From UMGS1590 sp036303105 (GTDB lineage Bacteria > Bacillota > Peptococcia > Peptococcales > Peptococcaceae), in the NCBI GenBank assembly GCA_036303105.1, contig JAXJBF010000135.1, positions 1-64,000 on the forward strand: a DNA stretch of 64,000 bases, in the 5' to 3' direction. Below the pieces are notes generated by a model. The model ran no database searches, was not told where the DNA came from, and saw nothing but the letters and a program-made list of their open reading frames with translations. The position numbers and the translations under genes were made by a program. Positions 8,389-15,195 of the stretch are shown here, piece after piece (the stretch's first letter is position 1; the number at the start of each line of letters is the position of its first letter).

Positions 8389-9012
8389 TTATCCTCTCTT
8401 TACGATCGCACGCATAGGACAGATTTCAAAACAGTTTCCGCAGTGCAGACAGTGATTCTGATTGATTACAACGGGCTTCACACTAATGTCAATACATTTT
8501 TGCGGGCATTTAGAGTAACATAATTTGCAACCGATACATTTATCGGTTACATAATAACCCTCTTGAACTTCTTCTCTGCCGCCAAAAGCAAAATTGGCAC
8601 GTTCGATTGGTTTTTTAGAAAGGTCGAACCATTCTCCGGTTCCCTCGTACAGTTGAAAAACTCGAATTGCGCTGCGAGATTCTTCCGTGGGATAAATCTC
8701 ATACATATAGGTGTTTTTATCAAACAGAGCTTTGGTATACTGCGTGTTCAGCTCCCGTACCTTACCACGCAGAGAAACTGCTGCGCTGGTCATGGTATTT
8801 TCACCTTTTATGCCAGTCAGGGAAATATAACCTTGCTTTTTCAACCGTTTATAAAAGCTCTTTCCCTGTGCTGTGAGAAAGTATAAGCTGCTCTCATCGC
8901 TATCCATTATATCGATGGCACAAGTAACCGGCAGCCCTTGTTCATCCATCGTAGCAACAACAGTCGTATGAATTTCACGTGCGATGAATCGCAGGTAATC
9001 TTTTGCTTCCAT
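8389..9012 (-). CDS. Flavin split-barrel protein with C-terminal 2x[4Fe-4S] ferredoxin domain
   Basis: A 207-residue protein. The first about 140 residues form a pyridoxamine-phosphate-oxidase-like FMN-binding split barrel (REIHTTVVATMDEQGLP, then a FLTAQGKSFYKRL strand). The C-terminus carries two cluster motifs, CIGCKLCYSKCPQKC and HCLHCGNCFEICP, typical of a bacterial ferredoxin. Together these suggest an FMN-dependent reductase fed by low-potential electrons. It sits between the riboswitch-led ribU remnant and the macrodomain gene, so flavin status probably controls it. Reaction and partner are unknown; the link to the ADP-ribosylation pair is inferred from the operon. Confidence 0.85.
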   Translation of the reverse strand: MEAKDYLRFIAREIHTTVVATMDEQGLPVTCAIDIMDSDESSLYFLTAQGKSFYKRLKKQGYISLTGIKGENTMTSAAVSLRGKVRELNTQYTKALFDKNTYMYEIYPTEESRSAIRVFQLYEGTGEWFDLSKKPIERANFAFGGREEVQEGYYVTDKCIGCKLCYSKCPQKCIDISVKPVVINQNHCLHCGNCFEICPMRAIVKRG

Positions 9013-9024
9013 AAAAGATTCCTC

Positions 9025-9475
9025 CTATTTGATACCCTTTAGAATGGGTGTAAGTTTTTTATAAATCAACATGGTAAAGACACTGATCGCAAGCCCTTTG
9101 AGCAAATTGAACGGGAAAGCGTTGTACAGCACTACATCGAGTTTGGTTTTGATAAAGGGGATAAATACGCCAAACGAGGCAATTACCTGATCCAGCGGCA
9201 TAAACTGTTCAAACATCGATAAAAGAACAAAGTAATTCATTATAGCAGACATAATCCCCTATTACACCGATTGTTGGGCCGAATGCAAATGCGCCAATCA
9301 GTGCTGGAAAATCCGACAAATCCATCTTTGCAAAGGACGGAGACAGTGGAACAGGACATTCAATAAAAGCAAGAACAAAAGATACAGCGGAAAGCATAGC
9401 CGTCATAGCCAGTGTTCGTGCATTGAAAATATTGGTTCTTTTTTGGGATATTGATTTAGATTGCGTGAACATCAT
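9025..9475 (-). pseudogene. ribU: RibU-like riboflavin ECF transporter S component, internally deleted
   Basis: Two pieces in different frames reconstruct the ends of a riboflavin-binding ECF S component. The N-terminal part (9209-9475) includes FNARTLAMTAMLSAVSFVLA and DLSDFPALIGAFAFGP; the C-terminal part (9025-9252) includes MNYFVLL and PFNLLKGLAISVFTMLIYKK. About 55-60 residues expected between GVI and MNYFV (central membrane helices) are missing and the frame shifts at the junction near 9240-9255. The start ATG follows AGGAGAATGA. The gene remains directly behind an FMN riboswitch, confirming its ancestry. Transport by this copy is very unlikely. Confidence 0.85.
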
Positions 9476-9513
9476 TTCATTCTCCTAACGAGATATGAAT
9501 GGAATTAAGAGAA

Positions 9514-9554
9514 TCCCCGCAGATACCATCTGCTGTTACAGTTGGTCTGCGGGG
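9514..9554 (-). terminator. Expression-platform hairpin of the FMN riboswitch
   Basis: Arms CCCCGCAGA / TCTGCGGGG (9514-9522 and 9546-9554) between the aptamer and the ribU start. On the minus strand it is followed by GATTCTCTTAATTCC, a weak U run, so it may stop transcription or act by structure. It fits the OFF-with-FMN design. Confidence 0.65.
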
Positions 9555-9565
9555 AACCCTTTTCA

Positions 9566-9677
9566 TATCTTCTTTCATCCGGACTTTACCGTCGGTAACG
9601 GAATCACACCGTTTCGGCCGCTTTGCGGTTCGCAGACTTTACTGCCGGTCAGGAATTTCACCATGCCCCGAAGATAA
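9566..9677 (-). ncRNA. FMN riboswitch (RFN element)
   Basis: On the minus strand the element opens with TTATCTTCGGGGCATGGTG, continues with GAAATTCCTGACCGGCAGTA and AAGTCTGCGA, and closes with CCGACGGTAAAGTCCGGATG then AAAGAAGATA, the canonical RFN core with the closing P1 stem TATCTTC/GAAGATA. It leads the ribU remnant and, by continuity, the flavin/ferredoxin, macrodomain, SirTM and KTR genes. FMN binding normally lowers expression. Confidence 0.93.
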
Positions 9678-9693
9678 ATGGTAACCTACGAGA

Positions 9694-10095
9694 TTAGAAT
9701 GAGTATTCTCTGGGCGGGTTGCCGGAAAAATCGGCAATAACAGCTTTGGCGTCGGCCAGATAGAACACCTCAAAAACTGGGTTGTCAGCGGTCTGGTAAT
9801 TTCCCTTTACAATCGGGTTTTTAAGAGCCGCTTCCTTGATGGCCTTATCGTCCACGAAGGTTGCCTTGCCGCTGATACGAATCCACTCATAGGAAGGAGA
9901 GGAAATACAGATTTCCACATACGGATTCTCCTGCATATCCTTATAAACATCTTTCTGATTGCCGGTATTGAACCAGAGCTTTCCGTCCTTTTCAAAGCTG
10001 AACATAAACGGGCGGCATTTGGCCTTTCCGTCACGACCTACGGTTGCGAGATACTGTACGGGGTTTGCCTCTAAAAATTTGGATACTTCTGACAT
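9694..10095 (-). CDS. Pyridoxamine 5'-phosphate oxidase-family FMN-binding protein
   Basis: A 133-residue single-domain split-barrel protein: KFLEANPVQYLATVGRDGKA, then CRPFMFSFEKDGKLWFNTG, typical of small FMN or F420-type reductases of unknown substrate. Length is normal. ATG start with AGGAGGA about 7 bases upstream. It follows the NAD(P)-binding protein gene on the same strand after a short hairpin and precedes the FMN riboswitch of the next transcription unit. Probably co-regulated with the gene upstream by the divergent Rrf2 protein. Confidence 0.85.
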   Translation of the reverse strand: MSEVSKFLEANPVQYLATVGRDGKAKCRPFMFSFEKDGKLWFNTGNQKDVYKDMQENPYVEICISSPSYEWIRISGKATFVDDKAIKEAALKNPIVKGNYQTADNPVFEVFYLADAKAVIADFSGNPPREYSF

Positions 10096-10123
10096 GGTGA
10101 ATGTCCTCCTTTAATGATATGAA

Positions 10124-10148
10124 TTTACTGCTTTTAGAAAGCAGTAAA
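10124..10148 (-). terminator. Short hairpin between the two oxidoreductase genes
   Basis: Perfect 11-bp arms TTTACTGCTTT / AAAGCAGTAAA with a three-base loop, 12 bp after the stop of the NAD(P)-binding protein gene. No long U run follows, so it is a weak terminator or an RNA-processing or stability hairpin. Confidence 0.5.
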
Positions 10149-10159
10149 ATGCGTGTTGA

Positions 10160-10789
10160 TTACTTTCTGACAACGCTGATACGCTGCTGAATATGATTTC
10201 CTTTGGTAATTTCATCGACCATAGCGATCGCATAGTCTGCATAGCTGATAATGCTTTCACCGCGGCTGTTCAACGTGAGTTCCTCGCCTGCGAGAATGTA
10301 CTCGCCGGTTCTCTCGCCATCAGCTTGGAAATCTCCAGCAGGGCTGATAAATGTCCACTGTACATCGTTTCTCTTACGCAGTTCCTCAAGCGCCTTGCCC
10401 TGTGCTTTCGCAAGCGGCAAAAACTGCGGCGGGAAATCCGGACCATCGGATACAACGGCGGTATGCTCCGGGTTGACATACAGGCTGCCTGCGCCGCCTA
10501 CAACCACCAAGCGAATCTTTTTGCCGGAAAGGATATCGCAGAGGTGCATCAGGGACTTGGTGTGATTGGGGAGTTCTTCCTCCGCCCAAGCGCCGAAAGC
10601 GTCCACAACGACATCAAAGCCTTCCAAATCTGCTGTAGTCAGATCAAACAAATCCTTGCAGATATATTTTTCTGCTGCCGATTCATTCTTGCCCTTTGCA
10701 ATCGCCGTTACATCCAGCCCTCTGTCGATAGCTTCTTTCACGACTAACCTGCCAACTCTGCCATTTGCACAAACTACTGCCACTTTCAT
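10160..10789 (-). CDS. NAD(P)-binding atypical SDR / NAD(P)H-quinone-reductase-like protein
   Basis: A 209-residue single Rossmann-fold protein starting MKVAVVCANGRVGRLVV, which has the GxxGxxG dinucleotide loop. Later blocks VVVDAFGAWAEEE, LVVVGGAGSL and WTFISPAGDF are typical of the NmrA-like/YwnB atypical SDR group. The active-site Tyr-Lys pair of classical SDRs is not evident, so it may act as a redox sensor or reductase. ATG start with CTGGAGG 9 bases upstream. Divergent from an Rrf2 gene; its promoter is TTTACA-17-TATAAT (10871 to 10843, minus), overlapped and followed by two operator palindromes, so it is probably repressed by that regulator. Confidence 0.82.
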   Translation of the reverse strand: MKVAVVCANGRVGRLVVKEAIDRGLDVTAIAKGKNESAAEKYICKDLFDLTTADLEGFDVVVDAFGAWAEEELPNHTKSLMHLCDILSGKKIRLVVVGGAGSLYVNPEHTAVVSDGPDFPPQFLPLAKAQGKALEELRKRNDVQWTFISPAGDFQADGERTGEYILAGEELTLNSRGESIISYADYAIAMVDEITKGNHIQQRISVVRK

Positions 10790-10817
10790 TTCGAATACCT
10801 CCAGTAAATTATTTTTG

Positions 10818-10838
10818 TTGTAAGCCTCTCGATTACAA
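10818..10838. promoter_or_regulatory. Rrf2-type operator O1
   Basis: Palindrome TTGTAA-N9-TTACAA, extended by a flanking G/C pair. It lies just downstream of the -10 box of the NAD(P)-binding protein promoter, where a bound repressor would block transcription. Confidence 0.8.
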
Positions 10839-10842
10839 CCGA

Positions 10843-10871
10843 ATTATAGCACGGCATCGTTGTAATGTAAA
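10843..10871 (-). promoter_or_regulatory. Promoter of the NAD(P)-binding protein gene
   Basis: On the minus strand TTTACA (10871-10866), a 17-bp spacer, and TATAAT (10848-10843). The -35 lies inside operator O2. Confidence 0.8.
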
Positions 10872-10880
10872 TGCTTACAA
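10860..10880. promoter_or_regulatory. Rrf2-type operator O2
   Basis: Palindrome TTGTAA-N9-TTACAA with two further symmetric flanking bases (CG...CG). It covers the -35 box of the minus-strand promoter. Confidence 0.82.
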
Positions 10881-10919
10881 CGAAATTTTTTAAAAAAATT
10901 TTTCCACCTGCCGTCACGA

Positions 10920-10938
10920 TGTAATCGTTTACATTACA
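10920..10938. promoter_or_regulatory. Rrf2-type operator O3
   Basis: TGTAA-N9-TTACA, same arms and spacing as O1 and O2. It covers the -35 box of the rrf2 promoter, implying autoregulation. Confidence 0.8.
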
Positions 10939-10956
10939 CCGAATTTTGCTTATAAT
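10928..10956 (+). promoter_or_regulatory. Promoter of the rrf2-type gene
   Basis: TTTACA (10928-10933), 17-bp spacer, TATAAT (10951-10956), 30 bp before the start codon. It is the mirror of the divergent promoter. Confidence 0.8.
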
Positions 10957-10985
10957 GATACCGATAGAAATGTGAGGTGGCTTAT

Positions 10986-11414
10986 ATGCAATTTTCTTCA
11001 AGACTCCCGGTTGCCGTACATATATTGCTGGCAATCGTTGAATTTGAGGGCAAGGAAAAGACAACATCTACATTCCTTGCCGGAAGTGTCAATGTAAATC
11101 CCGTTATTATACGAAATACTTTGGGACAGTTGAAAACAGCCGGACTTGTTACGGTAAAAGCCGGAGAAGGGGGGGCGTCCCTTGCGAAAGATCCGAAGGA
11201 CATCACTCTGATGGATATTTTTAATGCTGTCGAGAAAAAGGAAGCGCTATTCCATTTTCACGAAAATCCAAACCCGGAATGTCCCGTTGGTAAAAATGTT
11301 CATGCCGTACTGGATTGCAGGTTGGCTGCTATACAGGAGACAATGCAGCGACAAATGAAATCTATTACCTTGCAAGATTTAATCAACGACATGGACGGTA
11401 TGCTCGCACAGTAG
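10986..11414 (+). CDS. Rrf2-family transcriptional repressor (YwnA-like)
   Basis: A 142-residue winged-helix regulator: SSRLPVAVHILLAIVEF at the start, the recognition region TTSTFLAGSVNVNPVIIRNT, then LGQLKTAGLVTVKAGEGG and a dimerisation helix. It has two cysteines, in NPECPVG and in LDC, not the three that hold an Fe-S cluster in IscR-type members, so thiol or electrophile sensing is more likely. The ATG after GAGGTGG is chosen over a GTG three codons earlier. It is divergent from the NAD(P)-binding protein gene, and three shared palindromes lie between them. Predicted to repress both itself and that gene. Confidence 0.87.
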   Translation: MQFSSRLPVAVHILLAIVEFEGKEKTTSTFLAGSVNVNPVIIRNTLGQLKTAGLVTVKAGEGGASLAKDPKDITLMDIFNAVEKKEALFHFHENPNPECPVGKNVHAVLDCRLAAIQETMQRQMKSITLQDLINDMDGMLAQ

Positions 11415-11584
11415 TTTCTTTTTTGGCAAACTAAAATTGATTCTTGACGCTATATGGTATTGGTGCGAAGGATATAAGGCTTCCTTGAAATAAACGCAGG
11501 CTATCTCTATCTATCCGTATGTAAGAGTCGAAAATTAGAGGCTGAAACAGCTAGATTTTAAGCCGCTTTTAAGACATAAACTTT

Positions 11585-11613
11585 GAGGGGTAAGGTGTTG
11601 TACCTTACCCCTC
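11585..11613. terminator. Hairpin terminator between the Rrf2 and TnpV genes
   Basis: GAGGGGTAAGGT / ACCTTACCCCTC, 12-bp arms with a 5-nt loop, followed by AATTTTG on the plus strand. It lies between convergent genes. The 170 bp before it (11415-11584) show nothing else recognisable. Confidence 0.7.
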
Positions 11614-11671
11614 AATTTTGCGTTTGAATGCATTACGGGTTTTATCGTGCGGCGTTCATTATAGTTTTGAT

Positions 11672-12046
11672 TTATGCAAAAATCACTTCTGCATTCACGA
11701 TTTCCGCAGCCGCTTCACGCAGCACATTCATCTTTCCAACCCACTTCATCGGATTTTTTGCCTTTAGCTGTTCGGTTATGCCCTCGCGCTCCGCCATCTG
11801 TTCCACCAGCCGAAGAAACATATCTTCCGCCTGCTCGTCAATATCTGCAAGATAACTGTTCAACTTGCCGCTTGTGAGCAGGTTGGTATAAAGCACCTTG
11901 CGGTGCTGTTGGAAATAGCGCAGGTGCCGCTGTCCCCATATCCCTATGGGCTTATTTTCTTCGGCGGGTAAAAGGAGATTCGGTAAGTAATAGTCACCTT
12001 GCCGTGTATAAGTGCCGCCCATCTGTTCAAGTATTGTCTTTTTCAT
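11672..12046 (-). CDS. TnpV-type transposon-encoded protein
   Basis: About 124 residues from MKKTILEQMGGTYTRQGDYY, followed by PIGIWGQRHLRYF and TNLLTSGKLNSYLADIDEQA. These blocks match from memory TnpV, a small protein of Tn4451/Tn4453-type elements whose precise role is unknown. Length is typical and the frame is intact. The start follows AGAGGTTTAAGG; upstream in-frame residues overlap the preceding small gene. It marks the right part of the decayed element. Confidence 0.85.
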   Translation of the reverse strand: MKKTILEQMGGTYTRQGDYYLPNLLLPAEENKPIGIWGQRHLRYFQQHRKVLYTNLLTSGKLNSYLADIDEQAEDMFLRLVEQMAEREGITEQLKAKNPMKWVGKMNVLREAAAEIVNAEVIFA

Positions 12047-12050
12047 AACC

Positions 12051-12254
12051 TTAAACCTCTGTGATTCTAATTTTGAATTTCTTAACAGGTGCATTGACTA
12101 CTTTGATTAGAACATCATCTACTGCGTCCGTATATCTGCCTTCTGCCAGCAGATTGTTCCGCAGCGCATTAAGAGCATTTAATATTATTCTCCGTTCGTT
12201 TTCATCAATCGCTATGTAGTGTTTTGATTTCGCATATCCGTTTACTTCCTTCAT
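12051..12254 (-). CDS. Small transposon-associated protein, function unknown
   Basis: A 67-residue protein with the block HYIAIDENERRIILNALNAL and the end DAVDDVLIKVVNAPVKKFKI. Proteins with this block commonly sit directly upstream of tnpV in clostridial elements. It ends 4 bp before the TnpV start, so the two are coupled. No catalytic motif is visible. First gene at the right end of the element. Confidence 0.75.
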   Translation of the reverse strand: MKEVNGYAKSKHYIAIDENERRIILNALNALRNNLLAEGRYTDAVDDVLIKVVNAPVKKFKIRITEV

Positions 12255-12314
12255 CTACATTGTAGCAAGGAAGTTTTTGCTTGACGAATGTGCGATTTTA
12301 TTTTTGGGCATAAA

Positions 12315-12358
12315 GAAAGACAGCGTAAAAAGCATTTCTGCCTTTTTCGCTGTCTTTC
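12315..12358. terminator. Inverted repeat at the right edge of the element
   Basis: Perfect 11-bp arms GAAAGACAGCG / CGCTGTCTTTC with extra A/T pairing inside. It lies between the ABC ATPase gene (minus, ends 12467) and the element, so it may be the terminator of the tup operon or an element-end repeat. Confidence 0.5.
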
Positions 12359-12466
12359 GCCTTTGCAACGCCCATAAGTTGTATTTTCAATATTTTATTC
12401 AAATTACTGCCTTATGTGGTGTTAGCAAAAGGCTTGCGCCTTTGAGCGGAACCTTGTTTAATTTTT

Positions 12467-13120
12467 TCACACGCCATAAAATTCCAGAAAGGTTTTCAGT
12501 TCAGCGGTTTGCGGTGTGTGCAGCAGCTTGTCTTTGCTGCCGTGTTCGAGCAGGCTGCCCTGGTGAATGTACCAGATTTGGTCGGCGACGCGCCGTGCCT
12601 GCTGGAGGCTGTGGGTGATGAGGATGAGCACACAGTGGGTCTGCTGCACGTAGTGCAGGATGAGCTGCTCTGAGAGCAAGGTGGTTTCAATATCCATGGC
12701 GGCAGTCGGCTCGTCGAGCACGACAACGCCGTAGTCTTTCATCATCAACCGCGCCAGTGCCATGCGCGCGGTTTCCCCGCCAGACAGGCGATGGGCTGGT
12801 TTGTCGGCGAGGTGATCAATGTGCAGCGCCTGCATCAGCTGCGCGGCTTTGGCCGCGTCTTTGCCATTGAGCAGCACATTGGCTTTGGTGCTCATGCGAA
12901 AGGCAAAGTTTTTCTGCGGCATGTAGCCGATGTCTGCCCCGGCGAGGACTTTCTTTTTCTGATCGGACTTGATGGTGCCGGTGAGCACCTTGGCCAAGGT
13001 CGATTTGCCGCAGCCGTTGGCGCCAATGACAGCATAGATGGTGCCAGGAGCAAGCGCCATGGCTGGAAAATCCAGGACGGTTCGGCCATCGTAGGTTTTC
13101 GTGAAGGCTTGACTATTCAT
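12467..13120 (-). CDS. tupC: Tungstate ABC transporter ATP-binding protein
   Basis: About 217 residues, short for an ABC ATPase but complete: Walker A GANGCGKST, Q-loop YMPQKNF, signature LSGGETARMALA, Walker B VVVLDEPTAAMD, H-loop ILITHSLQQ. It energises the permease encoded just upstream; the ATG overlaps the permease stop as ATGA. Upstream in-frame codons overlap the permease and are not used. There is no C-terminal molybdate-binding domain, as expected for tup rather than mod systems. Assigned to tungstate by its operon with a TupA-type binding protein. Confidence 0.87.
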   Translation of the reverse strand: MNSQAFTKTYDGRTVLDFPAMALAPGTIYAVIGANGCGKSTLAKVLTGTIKSDQKKKVLAGADIGYMPQKNFAFRMSTKANVLLNGKDAAKAAQLMQALHIDHLADKPAHRLSGGETARMALARLMMKDYGVVVLDEPTAAMDIETTLLSEQLILHYVQQTHCVLILITHSLQQARRVADQIWYIHQGSLLEHGSKDKLLHTPQTAELKTFLEFYGV

Positions 13121-13803
13121 CGGCTCATCCTCCTTTGGGCCAGCGTGAGAACAACGTTCACCAAGAGCGACACGCTCATGAGAATGATGCCCAGGGCGAT
13201 GCCCAGCGAGAAATTCCCACGGTTGGTGTACTGCATGATCGCCGTGGTCATGACGTTGGTCTTCCAAGCGATGGCACCGCCGACCATGGAAACAGCACCA
13301 ACTTCAGCGATGGCGCGCGCAAAGGCAAGCAGATAGACGGAAAAAATCTGGTAGACGCATTCGTTGGTCAGAAGCCAGAAGGTTTTCAGCCCGCCAAGCC
13401 GCAGCCCGCGCGCTGTTTCCCGCACTGCCGAAGCAATGCCGGATACGTAGGCCTCCATGTTGCCGACAACGATCGGTGTAATCAGCACCACCTGCGCCAT
13501 GACCATGATTTTCACGGTGAACAGCAGCTGCATGTGACGAAATGGACCCACGCCTGAAAACAGCATGTAAAAAATCAGGCCGCAGACAACCGGCGGCATG
13601 CCCATCAAGGTGCGGTTGAGCACCAGCAGCACCCCACGCCCCGGAAACCGGCACGCCCCCAGCCAAACGCCAAGAGGCACGCCGATAAGCAGGGCAATGA
13701 TGGAGCTTTGCACACTCATGATGCCCGTTACTGAAAGAATATTGATAAGCTCTGGATCCGCTGAAAGAATCAGTGCCAGCGCTTGTTCCAGCGCACTTCC
13801 CAC
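13117..13803 (-). CDS. tupB: Tungstate ABC transporter permease
   Basis: About 228 residues with five or so membrane helices, for example SSIIALLIGVPLGVWLGACR and IALGIILMSVSLLVNVVL. The inner-membrane-permease EAA-type loop is ETARGLRLGGLKTFWLLTNE. TupB/ModB-like permeases form a homodimeric channel with TupC. GTG start preceded by AGGAGG; the longer frame upstream runs through a terminator hairpin and is not used. Lies 88 bp after tupA, across that hairpin, and overlaps tupC by 4 nt. Confidence 0.88.
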   Translation of the reverse strand: MGSALEQALALILSADPELINILSVTGIMSVQSSIIALLIGVPLGVWLGACRFPGRGVLLVLNRTLMGMPPVVCGLIFYMLFSGVGPFRHMQLLFTVKIMVMAQVVLITPIVVGNMEAYVSGIASAVRETARGLRLGGLKTFWLLTNECVYQIFSVYLLAFARAIAEVGAVSMVGGAIAWKTNVMTTAIMQYTNRGNFSLGIALGIILMSVSLLVNVVLTLAQRRMSR

Positions 13804-13824
13804 GTTTCTGCCTCCTTTTCTAAA

Positions 13825-13852
13825 AAATCCCGTGGGTCTGCCCACGGGATTT
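13825..13852 (-). terminator. Attenuating hairpin between tupA and tupB
   Basis: Perfect 12-bp arms AAATCCCGTGGG / CCCACGGGATTT around TCTG, followed on the minus strand by a T run. Such hairpins let the binding protein be made in excess over the permease and ATPase. Confidence 0.85.
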
Positions 13853-13891
13853 ATTGTACCCTATGCGCCCTGTTTGCAACAGAGGCAGTTC

Positions 13892-14905
13892 TTATTCAAC
13901 CTGACCGCCGTTGGCCACGAAGGTGAGATAAGTAGCCTTATCGGTCAGAATGTACGCGCCCTTTTCTTCTGCCATGACAAGGCAAGCGCCCATGCCGGCG
14001 TTGGCAGAGGTATACCAGCTGGTGTAATCAGCGAAGGATGCTGGATCAGCGGTAATGCCGAGGTCGGCTGGCCAGAGGGAAAGTTCCTTGGTGTGGGTGC
14101 CGGATTCGTCGCCGCGGGAAATAAATGGATATTCCCCTTCAGCGATGGCTGCAAACGCATCCTTAACGGTGGCTGCATCGGCAACGCCTGCTGGGTCATC
14201 GGATGGACCGCAGAGCACGAAGTAGTTGTAGAGGAAGGAAAGACGTTCTGTATCAAAGCCGTCAACCACACGGGCATAGCCAGCGTTGACAAATTCTTCT
14301 TCCTGAGATTTTGAATGTACGAGGATCAGATCAGCGTTGCCGTTTTCAGCAGCAGCAATGGCCTGACCAGTACCAGCAGAAGTGACTTCAACAGTGTAGC
14401 CGTATTCATCTTCAAAGATCGGCAGGAGATAGTCGAGCAGACCAGAGTCGTTGACCGAAGTGGTCGTAGACAGACGAATGGTCTTGGTATCGTCGGTGGC
14501 TTTGGCAATGTCGCCACTGTACACTGGCGCGTTGTCTTCGCGATAGAAGAGGTATTCACCGTAGTCATCATAGCCATAGTTTGCAGCCAAATCCAGCGCT
14601 TCGTCGGTCAGCAGCCACTGAATCAGAGCGTCAGCACCAGCGGTGTTGATGGCAACATCAGAAACGGCATTGCCATTGGCATCCACAAATGGCGCATCTG
14701 GATTGACAGCGATCACGGTGTAGGTGTTCAGCATGTCATCGTCGGCTTCTTTGAGAATGGTGGTATCGACAACCACAGCATCCTTGTTGTCTGATTCCTG
14801 CGCAGCCGATGTTGCAGCGGTATCAGAGCTGTCGCTGGAATTGCCACAGCCAACCATACCCACTGCCAGCATCAGAACGAGCAGCAATGAAACGATTTTC
14901 TTCAT
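13892..14905 (-). CDS. tupA: Tungstate-binding lipoprotein with circularly permuted domain order
   Basis: A 337-residue lipoprotein: signal peptide with a Cys at residue 20 (GMVGC). Core TupA blocks are IRLSTTTSVNDSGLLDYLLP (143-162), ILVHSKSQEEEF, FLYNYFVLCGPSDDPAG, SRGDESGTHTKELS (263-276) and GAYILTDKATYLTF (316-329), after which the protein ends. In ordinary TupA that last block is followed by a segment reading roughly NxYxVIAVNP...INWL...YG.LF. Here that segment stands in front of the core instead (NTYTVIAVNP 60-69, ADALIQWLLTDEALDLAANY 91-110, YGEYLF 115-120). The domain thus looks circularly permuted. Oxyanion-binding residues seem kept. ATG with TGGAGGAATG upstream. Confidence 0.85.
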   Translation of the reverse strand: MKKIVSLLLVLMLAVGMVGCGNSSDSSDTAATSAAQESDNKDAVVVDTTILKEADDDMLNTYTVIAVNPDAPFVDANGNAVSDVAINTAGADALIQWLLTDEALDLAANYGYDDYGEYLFYREDNAPVYSGDIAKATDDTKTIRLSTTTSVNDSGLLDYLLPIFEDEYGYTVEVTSAGTGQAIAAAENGNADLILVHSKSQEEEFVNAGYARVVDGFDTERLSFLYNYFVLCGPSDDPAGVADAATVKDAFAAIAEGEYPFISRGDESGTHTKELSLWPADLGITADPASFADYTSWYTSANAGMGACLVMAEEKGAYILTDKATYLTFVANGGQVE

Positions 14906-15090
14906 TTTTCATTCCTCCAAAAATAAAAGTAGAATAAAAAAAGAACGGCCCCATCCAGCTCCAAAAAGGCACACTTCGCCTGTGTGTTCTTCTTGGCATT
15001 TGGAAAGAGGCTCGTCCACCGCTTTTCAAAAGGTATACAACGTCCACTGTCTCCAGGGTCGTCACTTTTTCTTAATAAAGCATAACACAT
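14906..15090 (-). promoter_or_regulatory. Structured leader of tupA, unassigned
   Basis: Minus-strand leader with strong local pairing, for instance CCAAGAAG / CTTTTTGG enclosing CACAC / GTGTG (about 14964-15000), and a T run (TTCTTTTTTT) about 25 bp before the tupA ribosome site. This suggests a regulatory RNA, possibly a metal-cofactor riboswitch, but no known consensus could be matched by eye. Confidence 0.35.
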
Positions 15091-15195
15091 CTACCTATAC
15101 TTTTGAAGTAGGATTATTTTATACTAGTAATGAAGCTGTATTTCAAATAATAATAAGCTATAATAAACTAAAATCACATTTTGAGGTGAACAGTC

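Larger units (their letters stand above)
5082..12278. mobile_element. Decayed mobilizable/Tn4451-type element with cargo genes
   Basis: Region bracketed by transposon-type genes: recombinase tail, relaxase head and MobC at the left, TnpV and a small transposon protein at the right, all on the minus strand. Between them lie cargo genes unlike the flanking chromosome. A short direct repeat AAGGAAGTNTTT occurs at 5082-5093 and 12267-12278 and could mark the ends, but it is only 11 of 12 bases and may be chance. The integrase is truncated and the relaxase lacks most of its length, so the element should not move by itself. Exact boundaries are inferred. Confidence 0.6.

Noticed and set aside
13117..14905. 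Molybdate (mod) rather than tungstate (tup) transporter
   Set aside because: The STTTS and RGDESGTHTKE motifs of the binding protein and lack of a MOP domain on the ATPase point to Tup.
14906..15090. T-box or tRNA-like element upstream of tupA
   Set aside because: The T-box AGGGTGGNACCGCG core is absent and no cloverleaf can be drawn; kept only as an unassigned leader.
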